Source of the DNA: AC-56 sp963702195
Lineage (GTDB): Bacteria; Actinomycetota; Thermoleophilia; Solirubrobacterales; 70-9
Direction: 5' to 3'
DNA: 64,000 nt
NCBI GenBank assembly: GCA_963702195.1
Contig: OY969725.1
Coordinates: 248,001 to 312,000, forward strand
In this document: positions 1-7,379 of the stretch, piece by piece
Numbering within the stretch: position 1 is the first letter of the stretch
Layout of the letters: every line of letters begins with the position of its first letter
Notes under the pieces: generated by a model
The model's input: the letters and a program-made list of their open reading frames with translations, nothing else
Told to the model about the DNA's origin: nothing
Database searches by the model: none
Made by a program: the position numbers and the translations under genes

Positions 1-1133
1 TGCTGGTGACCAACGACCCGGAGCTCGGTGACGGCCAGCTGGGGATCGTCCGGGACGCGGCCCTGGTGATCGAGGACGGCGAGGTCGCCGCCGCCGAGCC
101 CGCGGGCGCGGACGGCGACGAGCGGATCGACGCCGGTGGACGCTGCGTCATCCCGGGCTTCGTCGACAGCCATACCCATCTCGTGTTCGCCGGCGATCGC
201 GCCGACGAGTTCGCGGCCCGCATGGCTGGGAGGCCGTATGAGGCCGGCGGGATCCGGGTGACGACGGAGGCGACCCGCGACGCCACCGACGAGGAGCTGC
301 GCGACCTGACCGCCCGCCGCCGGGCGGAGGCGCTGGCGGCTGGCATCACCCATCTCGAGGTCAAATCCGGATACGGCCTCGACACCGAGAACGAGCGGCG
401 CCTGTGTGAGATCGCGGCCGACTTCACGGACGACGTCACCTTCCTCGGCGCCCACGTCGTGCCCCCGGAGTACGAGGGCCGGCCCGACGCGTACGTCGAG
501 CTCGTCTGTGGCGAGATGCTCGCGGCCTGCGCGCCGCATGCGCGGTGGATCGACGTCTTCTGCGAGCGCGGTGCCTTCGACGCCGAGCAGTCGCGCGCTG
601 TGCTGGAGGCGGGTCGCGACGCGGGGCTCGGCCTGCGAGTCCACGGGAACCAGCTGGGCCCGGGCCCCGGCGCGCGGCTCGCGGTCGACCTGGGCGCGGC
701 CTCGGTGGACCACTGCACCTACCTGGAGGACACGGACATCGAGGCGCTCGCGGGCAGCGCCACGGTGGCGACCTTCCTGCCGGCGACCGACTTCTCGAGC
801 CGCCAGCCATACCCCGACGCCCGCCGCGCGATCGACGCGGGCGTCTCGGTGGCGATCGCGACCAACACGAACCCCGGCTCCAGCAACACCACATCGATGA
901 GCTTCTGCATCGCGCTGGCGGTCCGAGACCTGCGGATGACCATCGAGGAGGCGGTGGCGGCGGCGACCCTCGGCGGAGCGCGGGCGCTGCGCCGCGACGA
1001 CGTTGGGCGCCTCGCGCCCGGAACGCGGGCCGACGCCGTGATCCTGGAGGCCGCGAGCTACGCCGATCTCGTCTATCGCCCGGGCGTGCCGCTGGTGGCC
1101 GAGACGCTGGTCGCCGGTGTCTCAGTCAGCTAG
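1..1133 (+). CDS. hutI: imidazolonepropionase, 5' end outside the window
   Basis: Hydrolyses 4-imidazolone-5-propionate to N-formimino-glutamate in cytoplasmic histidine degradation. The frame is open from base 3. The first usable GTG (6-8) falls inside the conserved family N-terminus (TNDPELG), so the true start is probably a few codons upstream of the window. Visible motifs are the metal-binding HTHLVFAG with the following DRADEF, the substrate-site KSGYGLD, and the C-terminal amidohydrolase strand LAPGTRADAVI. About 375 residues remain, against roughly 400 in the family. Its stop lies inside the 3' end of the convergent PadR gene, a 12-bp tail-to-tail overlap. No other hut gene is visible, so the rest of the pathway would lie upstream. 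Confidence 0.93.
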   Translation, partial: LVTNDPELGDGQLGIVRDAALVIEDGEVAAAEPAGADGDERIDAGGRCVIPGFVDSHTHLVFAGDRADEFAARMAGRPYEAGGIRVTTEATRDATDEELRDLTARRRAEALAAGITHLEVKSGYGLDTENERRLCEIAADFTDDVTFLGAHVVPPEYEGRPDAYVELVCGEMLAACAPHARWIDVFCERGAFDAEQSRAVLEAGRDAGLGLRVHGNQLGPGPGARLAVDLGAASVDHCTYLEDTDIEALAGSATVATFLPATDFSSRQPYPDARRAIDAGVSVAIATNTNPGSSNTTSMSFCIALAVRDLRMTIEEAVAAATLGGARALRRDDVGRLAPGTRADAVILEAASYADLVYRPGVPLVAETLVAGVSVS

Positions 1134-1631
1134 GCGTGACCAAAAGCGCACGTACTCACGCTGGTGGCCGACGCCGCCCTCCAGTGCCAGACGCGCTCCC
1201 TTCTGGAGGCCGTCCTGCGCGAGCATCTCCTCGTAGGTCGCGAGCCGGCGCTCGTGGTGGTCGAGCTGCCTTCGTGCGAGCTCCTTGGGATCGGCGCCGC
1301 AGAAGAGCTTCAGCAGGCCCGGGTCGCGAACCTCGTACAGATCCGCGTCCGGGTCGGACCGCCACTCGCCGAGCGTTTTGCGCCCGGCTGCGGTGAGCCT
1401 GTAGATCCGGCGCCGGCGCCCGGACTCCTCTCGCCGCTCGTCGAGCAGTCCCGCCTCCGCGAGCCGTGAGCACTCGGTGTAGATCTGGGTGTGGGGGATG
1501 GCCCAGAAATGAAAGATGCTCACCTGCGCGGCCCGCTTCAGCTGGTACGGCGTCGACGGGCCGCACTGATCGATCAGTCCCAGCACGGCGTAGGAGGTGT
1601 CGGTGAGACGCGGCGCGGCCACACGCTGCAT
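1122..1631 (-). CDS. PadR-family transcriptional regulator
   Basis: Predicted DNA-binding repressor of 169 residues. The N-terminal winged helix (TDTSYAVLGLI, QLKRAA, HTQIYTECSRLAEAGLL, RRIYRLTAAGRKTL) is a typical PadR domain, followed by a C-terminal dimerisation helix region (HHERRLATYEEML). An upstream in-frame ATG at 1664 would place the start inside the palindrome at 1639-1663, so I chose the ATG at 1631. This leaves the palindrome between this gene and the divergent carotenoid oxygenase. No Shine-Dalgarno is seen; the TATCAT next to the start could belong to a leaderless promoter. The most likely target is the divergent gene plus itself. The ligand is unknown. Confidence 0.85.
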   Translation of the reverse strand: MQRVAAPRLTDTSYAVLGLIDQCGPSTPYQLKRAAQVSIFHFWAIPHTQIYTECSRLAEAGLLDERREESGRRRRIYRLTAAGRKTLGEWRSDPDADLYEVRDPGLLKLFCGADPKELARRQLDHHERRLATYEEMLAQDGLQKGARLALEGGVGHQREYVRFWSRLAD

Positions 1632-1638
1632 GATACAG

Positions 1639-1663
1639 TGCGCATCGAACGGTTCGATCCGCA
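1639..1663. promoter_or_regulatory. 25-bp palindromic operator candidate between padR and carotenoid oxygenase
   Basis: Inner arms ATCGAAC and GTTCGAT flank a single G. Outer arms TGCG and CGCA are separated from the inner ones by one base on each side. The site sits 7 bp from the chosen padR start and 16 bp before the oxygenase start, so a bound repressor would cover both promoters. Symmetry is seen directly; assigning it to this PadR protein is inference. Confidence 0.6.
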
Positions 1664-1679
1664 TGATTCAGGAGGCACC

Positions 1680-3095
1680 ATGACGAGCGTTGCCGAGAGC
1701 TCCAGCCGTGTCAGCCCGCGCCACGGCTTCGACTCGCTCTCCGACGAGACGCAGGTCGAGGGCCTCCCGGTGACGGGTGCCCTGCCACCTTGGCTCCAGG
1801 GATCGCTGATCCGGACGGGCCCGGCGAAGTGGGAGGTTGGCGACCGCACGATGGAGCATTGGTTCGATGGCCTGGCGATGCTCCACCGCTTCTCGTTCGC
1901 GGACGGGCGGGTGTCGTACGCGAACCGATTCCTCGAGACGAAGGCGTATCGGGCAGCGAAGGAGACGGGCCACATCACCTATTCGGAGTTCGCGACCGAC
2001 CCCTGCCGATCCCTGTACCAGCGGGTCACGGCGATGTTCTCGCCCAAGCTGACCGACAACGCCAACGTGAACCTCGTGAAGCTGGGGGAGCGCTTCATCG
2101 CGATGACCGAGACGCCGATCCCGGTCGAGTTCGACGCCGACACGCTCGGTGCCGCCGGGGTCGCATACGACGTCCCGGGTCAGCTCACGACCGCCCACCC
2201 GCACATGGACCGGGCGACCGGTGGGATGCTCAACTACGCGGCGAAGCTCGGGCCGCGGTCGAGCTACCGCTTCTTCCTGCTTCCTCCCGAAGCCGCGAAG
2301 CCCAAGGTCATCGCCAGGCGGCCCGTCTCGAGGCCGGCCTACATGCACTCGTTCGGCCTCACCGAGCGCTGGCTCGTGCTCGCCGAGTTCCCGTATGTCG
2401 TGAACCCGCCGTCGCTCGCGTTCAGCGGCCGCCCCTACATCGAGAACTACCGCTGGCGGCCCGAGCTCGGTACGCGGTTCCACCTCTTCGATCGCACCAC
2501 CGGGGAGAGCACCGGCCCGTTCGAGACCGACGCCCGCTTCGGCTTCCACCACGTCAACGCCTACGAGGACGGCGGCGACGTCGTGGTCGACATCTGCACC
2601 TTCGCCGACGCCGAGATCGTCGAGGATCTCTACCTCGAGCGGCTGCGCGCAGGCAAGCCCCTGGCCGAGCCACATCTCGAGCGGTTCACGATCTCGACCG
2701 GAAACGGCACCGTGCACAGCGAGCGCCTCATCTCCGAGCAGATGGAGCTCCCCCGGATCAACTACGGCCGCTGCAACGAGCGCCCCTATCGCTACGCGTG
2801 GGGCGTGGGCAGCTCGGATCGAAGCTGGCTCGACCGGATCGTGAAGGCCGACGTCGCCGAGCGGCGCGGCGCCGTCTGGCACGAGGAGGGCTGCTATCCC
2901 GGCGAGCCGGTCTTCGTCGCGGAGCCCGACGCCTCCGACGAGGACGCGGGCGTCCTGCTGTCAGTCGTCTTCGACGGTCGGAAGGGCAACTCGTTCCTGC
3001 TCGTGCTGGACGCGGCATCGCTGGACGAGGTGGCTCGGGCGGAGGTGCCGCACCACATCCCGTTCGGGTTCCACGGCCAGTTCGCGCGCACCTAG
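1680..3095 (+). CDS. carotenoid oxygenase (RPE65/CCD family)
   Basis: Non-haem iron dioxygenase, 471 residues, predicted to cleave a carotenoid or related polyene. The four iron-binding His regions of the family can be read in order: AHPHMDRATGG, YMHSFGLTERW, FGFHHVNAYEDGGD and IPFGFHGQF. The N-terminal GSLIRTGPAKWEVG and HWFDGLAMLHRF are also characteristic. The start is ATG 1680 with a clear AGGAGG seven bases upstream; the same frame is open further upstream but only as antisense of padR. It is divergent from padR and probably repressed by it. A CrtI-like oxidoreductase occurs 57 kb away, but no carotenoid pathway is nearby, so the substrate is unknown. Its TAG stop overlaps the convergent stop of the next gene. 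Confidence 0.9.
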   Translation: MTSVAESSSRVSPRHGFDSLSDETQVEGLPVTGALPPWLQGSLIRTGPAKWEVGDRTMEHWFDGLAMLHRFSFADGRVSYANRFLETKAYRAAKETGHITYSEFATDPCRSLYQRVTAMFSPKLTDNANVNLVKLGERFIAMTETPIPVEFDADTLGAAGVAYDVPGQLTTAHPHMDRATGGMLNYAAKLGPRSSYRFFLLPPEAAKPKVIARRPVSRPAYMHSFGLTERWLVLAEFPYVVNPPSLAFSGRPYIENYRWRPELGTRFHLFDRTTGESTGPFETDARFGFHHVNAYEDGGDVVVDICTFADAEIVEDLYLERLRAGKPLAEPHLERFTISTGNGTVHSERLISEQMELPRINYGRCNERPYRYAWGVGSSDRSWLDRIVKADVAERRGAVWHEEGCYPGEPVFVAEPDASDEDAGVLLSVVFDGRKGNSFLLVLDAASLDEVARAEVPHHIPFGFHGQFART

Positions 3096-4330
3096 GCGGG
3101 CTCCAGCGCGAGCACGCGGTTCGCCAGCAGGCCGAAGGCCTCGATCGCCGCGATCAGGTCGGCCTCGTCCGTGTCCTCCTCCTTGGCGTGGCTGATGCCG
3201 GCGACCGAGGGGCAGAACATCATCGCGGTGGGAACGACACGGGCGGCCTCCGCGGCGTCGTGGAGCGCACCGCTCGTCAGCACGAGGTCGGAGCCGGTGG
3301 TCTCGCTCGCCGCGCGCGCCTGCTCGACGAGGTCCGGATCGAACGGGATCGGCTCGATCGACCACACGTGCTCGGAGGAGAACTCGCAATCGCGGCCGGC
3401 GGCCGCCTCCTGCCCCGCGCCCCACGCCTCCTCCAGCATCGACGCCAGCTCCCCGACGTCCGGATGCCGCAGGTCCACGAGCAGCTCCGCCTCCCCGGCG
3501 ACCGCGGTGACGATACCCGGATGAAGCGAGAGGGCGCCGGTGGTCGCCATGCCGCCATGACTCCGCCCGGCGCGCTCGATTCGCAGCGCGGCATCGGCCG
3601 CGGCAAGGCCGGCGTCGCGCCGGCGATCCATGGGAGTCGTCCCGGCGTGCGATGCCTGGCCGCGAAAGGTGAAGCGATGCCGTTCGATCCCGACGCAGCC
3701 GTTGACCGCGGCTGACCGCAGGCCCTCGGACTCGAGCACCGGCCCCTGCTCGATGTGGAGCTCGAGACAGGCGCCGATCCGCGCCGCGCGCGTCCCCGCG
3801 TCGAGCACGCGGTCGAGCTCCACGCCGTTCTCGGCCAGGGCGTCGACGATCGAGATCCCCTCCGGGTCGCGCAGGCCCCGCACCTCGTCTGGCACCAGTG
3901 TTCCGGAGAACGCAGAGCTTCCGAAGAGGCTGCGGCCGAAGCGCGCGCCCTCCTCGTCGGCCCAGTCGACGAGGGCCAGCGTGCGCGGCGGTCGCTCTCC
4001 GCTCCCAGCCCATGCGCGAACGACGCCGAGCGCGGCGATCACGCCGAGCGCTCCGTCGAGCCAACCACCGTCCGGGACCGAATCCATGTGAGAGCCGACG
4101 GCGAGCGCCGGCTCCGATTCGCCCTCCAGGTAGGCCCAGATGTTGCCGGCCGCGTCGCGCTCGGGCTCGAGGCCAAGCTCGCCGAGGCGCTCCCCGAGCC
4201 ACGATTGTGCCTCGCGCCAGGTCTCGGTCCAGCACACGCGCTGGGCGCCCGCGTCGGTTCCGGTGAGCGCGTGGAGCTCGCGCAGGTCCGCGACCACGCG
4301 ACCGGCGTCGATGGCCGGCCCGTCGCTCAC
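3092..4330 (-). CDS. M20 family allantoate/N-carbamoyl-amino-acid amidohydrolase
   Basis: Dinuclear-metal amidohydrolase of 412 residues that removes a carbamoyl or ureido group. Metal-site motifs are GSHMDSV (His81, Asp83), GGWLDG (Asp92), DWADEEGARF and LELHIEQGP; TSGALHDA and MMFCPSVAGISH near the C-terminus are typical of the carbamoylase branch of M20. The GTG start overlaps the stop of the upstream DDAH-like gene (GTGA), so the two are translationally coupled. Candidate substrates are N-carbamoyl-amino acids, allantoate or, from the operon context, N-carbamoylputrescine. The last is my inference. Its stop and that of the convergent carotenoid oxygenase share one CTAG. Confidence 0.88.
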   Translation of the reverse strand: MSDGPAIDAGRVVADLRELHALTGTDAGAQRVCWTETWREAQSWLGERLGELGLEPERDAAGNIWAYLEGESEPALAVGSHMDSVPDGGWLDGALGVIAALGVVRAWAGSGERPPRTLALVDWADEEGARFGRSLFGSSAFSGTLVPDEVRGLRDPEGISIVDALAENGVELDRVLDAGTRAARIGACLELHIEQGPVLESEGLRSAAVNGCVGIERHRFTFRGQASHAGTTPMDRRRDAGLAAADAALRIERAGRSHGGMATTGALSLHPGIVTAVAGEAELLVDLRHPDVGELASMLEEAWGAGQEAAAGRDCEFSSEHVWSIEPIPFDPDLVEQARAASETTGSDLVLTSGALHDAAEAARVVPTAMMFCPSVAGISHAKEEDTDEADLIAAIEAFGLLANRVLALEPA

Positions 4331-5196
4331 GCTCCGATCAGCTCCCGCCGGACGGCCTGGCCGAGGCAGTGGGCGCCGCCGCCTCCCAGGGTGAACATCT
4401 CGAGATCGGGGGCGAAGAGCTCGAGCCCGTGCGCCTTCATCTGGTCGTTCAGGGACCGCGCCCCGGCCCCGGTGAGCACGCGGTCGTCGCCGAGCGAGAT
4501 CGCGTTGACGCCCAGCTTGAACGCCTCGTCGCCGGGCACCTCGAGGATCTCGAAACCCTTGTCCCGCAGCCACGCGACCAGGCCGGTCGAAACCAGCTCG
4601 GTGCAGACTGCCGCGAGCTTCGGAGCCAGCACGGCCATCAGGACGTCGATGTGGACGAAGACGCCCGGAATGGGCTCCACGCGCGCCTCCCAGCCCTCGG
4701 TCCGGAACCACTCGGCGAGCTGATGGGCCGCCGCGTGCTCGGTGCGCTCCTCGCCGTTGCCGATAACGACGCTGCCCGGCTCGACGATCATCACGTCGCC
4801 GCCCTCGATCGCGCCGGCCGTCGCCATCCGCCAGATCGGGATGTCTCGGCCCTCATAGAAGCGGATCACGGGCGCGTACTCGCCGCGCCGCCACCACTGC
4901 TTGAGCTGGGTGACATAGGCGCCCCACGGCGTCATGACGCTCGAGTCGCGGGCGAACACCTGGTAGGGCAGCGCGGGATCGGGCTCCAGCAGGTGCGCGG
5001 TCACACCGGCCTGCTCGTACGCGGAGACGAGCTCGGCGTGCTGGGCGCGGGCCGTCTCTCCCTCGAACCGGTGGCCTCGCTCGATCGTGCCCCTCGAGAT
5101 CACGCTGGTGGCGTGCCAGCGGTAGTTCTCGGGAGGGCAGACGAGGACATCGGTGAGACGCCCGTACTCCGAATCGACTCCCCAGCCCGAGCTCAC
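4327..5196 (-). CDS. DDAH/arginine-deiminase superfamily amidinohydrolase
   Basis: A 289-residue enzyme of the guanidino-modifying superfamily, which hydrolyses or transfers the amidine group of arginine-like substrates through a Cys nucleophile. Visible are VFARDSSVM (substrate carboxylate loop), IEGGDVMIV, the catalytic His in FVHIDVLM, and the C-terminal nucleophile in GGGGAHCLGQ (Cys277). The GTG start overlaps the TGA of the decarboxylase, and its own stop overlaps the M20 start, giving a tightly coupled three-gene operon. The substrate could be dimethylarginine, arginine or agmatine. Position after a decarboxylase and before a carbamoylase favours agmatine, but this is not proven by sequence. 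Confidence 0.83.
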   Translation of the reverse strand: MSSGWGVDSEYGRLTDVLVCPPENYRWHATSVISRGTIERGHRFEGETARAQHAELVSAYEQAGVTAHLLEPDPALPYQVFARDSSVMTPWGAYVTQLKQWWRRGEYAPVIRFYEGRDIPIWRMATAGAIEGGDVMIVEPGSVVIGNGEERTEHAAAHQLAEWFRTEGWEARVEPIPGVFVHIDVLMAVLAPKLAAVCTELVSTGLVAWLRDKGFEILEVPGDEAFKLGVNAISLGDDRVLTGAGARSLNDQMKAHGLELFAPDLEMFTLGGGGAHCLGQAVRRELIGA

Positions 5197-6653
5197 TGAA
5201 TCACCACTCGTATCGTCCTCAGCGAGCGGTCGACCGCGCCGCGGACCCAGCCGCCGTGCTCCACGACCTCGTTGATGTAGTCGACGGTCTCCTGAGTCAG
5301 CCGCTCCCCGGGCAGGACGTTCGGGATGCCGGGCGGATAGGCGGCGAGCGACTCGGCGGCGATCCGCCCGACGGCCTCCGCGAACGGGATGGCCTCCTGC
5401 GGCCCGAAGAAGGCGGTGCGCGGCGGCATCTCCAGGGCGCCCCACGGAGGCAGGGGCGTGAGGGGCTCGGAGGGCGCCTCCTGCTCGGCGCCGAGCGTCT
5501 CGACCGCGTGGCGGAGCCCGTCGACCAGGCGCTGCGCGCTCGCCGCCGCGTCCTCGCCGGCTCCGAAGACGGCGACGATGACGTTCTCCGACACCAGCTC
5601 CAGGTTCACGTCGTCCAGCTCGCGCATCAGCGTCCCGAGCCGGGTTCCAGTGCTGCCGGTGCCGCGCACGTCGACCGCAAGCCGGAGCGGATCCCAGTCG
5701 TGAACGCCCGGACGCCCGGTTAGCCGTTCGTCGAGAACGTCGAGCCCGGGGATCTCACGGATTGCCTCGCGTGCGCGCTCGACGCCGGCGATCGTCTCGG
5801 CGAGCAGCGAGGCTCCGCGGACGGCGGCCTGGCGCCGCGCCGCGTCGAGGGACGCGGTGAGCAGCGCGCTCGGGCTCGTGGACTCGGTCAGCGTGATGCA
5901 CCGGTCGATCACGTCCGGATCGATGAGCTCGTCGCGGCCCAGGTGCAGGATCGCGGACTGGGTGAGGCTGCCGAACAGCTTGTGCACAGACGAGAGGACC
6001 AGGTCCGCGCCGCATTCGAGGGCGCTCTCAGGAAGCTCGGGCGAGAAGCGAAGATGCGCTCCCCACGCCTCGTCGACCACCAGCGGGATGCCGTGGGCAT
6101 GAGCGGTCTCCGCCAGCGCGCGGACGTCGGCCACCGCGCCGAAGTAGGTCGGGGAAACCGTGAGCGCGGCGACCGCCTCCGGCGTTCGGTCGAGCGCCTC
6201 CGCCAGCGACTCCGGCGTCAGGCAGTGGGCGATGCCGAGCTCCGCATCGAGCTCCGGCGCGACGAAGGCGGGCTCGAGTCCGGCCAGGACGATCCCGTCG
6301 ACGGTGCTCGAGTGAACGTTTCGCTGTGCCACGACGCTGCGGCCCGCGTGCCGAAGAGCGAGGCAGGCGGCGTGGTTTCCCTGCGACGCGCCGCTGATCA
6401 GGAACCAGCTGCGCTTCGCTCCCCAGGCCTCCGCCGCGAGGCGCTGGGCCCGCTGGAATGGGGAGTGCGCCCCGATGTCGACGCCCTCGATCCCGGCCGG
6501 AATGTCGTGCATGAAGGCCGCCTGGCTGAACGCGGTGACGAGCTCGGGATCCGCGCCCTCTCCGCCCTTGTGGCCGGGGACGTGGAACCGACCGGGATCG
6601 CGCTCCGCATAGGCGACGATCGCGTCCAGATACGGTGCCTCCCGCTGGTCCAT
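5193..6653 (-). CDS. Orn/Lys/Arg-type PLP decarboxylase (arginine decarboxylase-like)
   Basis: PLP enzyme of 486 residues, the size of the Bacillus SpeA/YaaO group, predicted to make a polyamine or agmatine from a basic amino acid. Motifs: HVPGHKGG near residue 25, SGASQGNHA (phosphate cup), VVDEAWGAH with Asp194, and the PLP Schiff-base lysine in SSVHKLFG (Lys225). The C-terminal domain ends with YPPGIPNVLPGE, typical of the family. The start is ATG 6653 with GGGAGG just upstream; an in-frame ATG at 6764 would overlap the divergent promoter. First gene of the operon with the DDAH-like and M20 genes. Arginine is the most plausible substrate from that context. Confidence 0.88.
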   Translation of the reverse strand: MDQREAPYLDAIVAYAERDPGRFHVPGHKGGEGADPELVTAFSQAAFMHDIPAGIEGVDIGAHSPFQRAQRLAAEAWGAKRSWFLISGASQGNHAACLALRHAGRSVVAQRNVHSSTVDGIVLAGLEPAFVAPELDAELGIAHCLTPESLAEALDRTPEAVAALTVSPTYFGAVADVRALAETAHAHGIPLVVDEAWGAHLRFSPELPESALECGADLVLSSVHKLFGSLTQSAILHLGRDELIDPDVIDRCITLTESTSPSALLTASLDAARRQAAVRGASLLAETIAGVERAREAIREIPGLDVLDERLTGRPGVHDWDPLRLAVDVRGTGSTGTRLGTLMRELDDVNLELVSENVIVAVFGAGEDAAASAQRLVDGLRHAVETLGAEQEAPSEPLTPLPPWGALEMPPRTAFFGPQEAIPFAEAVGRIAAESLAAYPPGIPNVLPGERLTQETVDYINEVVEHGGWVRGAVDRSLRTIRVVIQ

Positions 6654-6808
6654 CGCGACCTCCCGCTCGCTTCCCTTGGCCGATTCGAGCGTCTCGCCGG
6701 GCATGCAGCAGACACTAGTGCTCAACCTCCCGGCCCGATCCGCCGATGAGAGAAACATCGCCATCCGCCGATCGGGTGATCGGCGAGGGACCGAGGAGGC
6801 AAGAACGC

Positions 6809-7243
6809 ATGAGGAGCTGGAAGCAGCACAGGTTGTTCACGCCGATGGCCGGCGTGGTCGCGGCGGCGGCGCTCGCCTTGCCGGCGTTCGCGTCCGGTGC
6901 CGCCTACAGCGGAACGCTAAATGGGGGCGGCACCCTCAGCTTCAAGACCGCGAAGGGGAACGGCAAGATCACGAGCGTCAAGCGCTTCAGCTGGAAGGGC
7001 GTTCCGGCCAGCTGTGCCCAGGGCGCGTACAGCTACAGCAGCACGCTCCCCTTCGGCCTCGCTGTCAAGAGCAACGCGTTCTCGATCACGGCGACCGGAG
7101 GCGGGGTGATTCAGCAGGTGACCGGCGCGTTCCGCCGCCAGGGCAGCAAGGCCAGCGGCATCCTGAACGTGTACGGCAACCTCGCGTCGGGCCACACCAA
7201 CTGCTCCACCGGCAAGCTCACCTGGAGTGCGCGCCGTCGGTGA
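6809..7243 (+). CDS. secreted protein of unknown function
   Basis: A 144-residue protein with an N-terminal signal peptide (hydrophobic AGVVAAAALALPAFASGA, cleavage probably after FASG-A). The mature part is small, Gly/Ser/Thr-rich and probably beta-structured, with two cysteines (PASCAQGA and HTNCSTG) able to form one disulfide. No recognised domain. The start is ATG 6809 with GAGGAGG upstream; the in-frame ATG at 6746 has no ribosome site. It stands alone, divergent from the decarboxylase operon, and is followed by a hairpin. Confidence 0.75.
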   Translation: MRSWKQHRLFTPMAGVVAAAALALPAFASGAAYSGTLNGGGTLSFKTAKGNGKITSVKRFSWKGVPASCAQGAYSYSSTLPFGLAVKSNAFSITATGGGVIQQVTGAFRRQGSKASGILNVYGNLASGHTNCSTGKLTWSARRR

Positions 7244-7246
7244 AGC

Positions 7247-7265
7247 CCCCGGTTTCTCGCCGGGG
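7247..7265 (+). terminator. hairpin after the secreted protein gene
   Basis: Perfect 6-bp stem CCCCGG / CCGGGG with loop TTTCTCG, starting three bases after the stop codon. There is no T-run, as is common in GC-rich genomes, so termination is inferred. Confidence 0.5.
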
Positions 7266-7298
7266 AACCCCTTGCTAGCCTAGGCTCCGCCGGGCTTG

Positions 7299-7379
7299 AT
7301 GAGCGACGACGACCAACCTCCGAGTACGCGGCCGCATAGGGCAGACCCCTGCCCCGTGGGGCGTCCGGCCGGGCGATGA
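7299..7379 (+). CDS. 26-codon leader ORF coupled to the CNNM/CorC gene
   Basis: The ATG at 7299 opens a 26-residue peptide beginning MSDDDQPPSTRPHR and carrying six prolines. Its TGA overlaps the ATG of the transporter gene (ATGA), and that ATG has no Shine-Dalgarno of its own, so downstream translation would depend on reading this ORF. Overlapping -10-like boxes TAGCCT and TAGGCT at 7276-7286 lie just upstream. The acidic then Pro-rich start recalls MgtL-type leader peptides, which respond to low magnesium. That parallel is inference; the ORF is too short for codon statistics. Confidence 0.45.
   Translation: MSDDDQPPSTRPHRADPCPVGRPAGR

Noticed and set aside
2961..4235. Long minus-strand frame of 424 codons across the carotenoid oxygenase and M20 genes
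   Set aside because: Arg-rich translation with no domain; it is a shadow of the M20 gene, whose own frame shows complete metal motifs.
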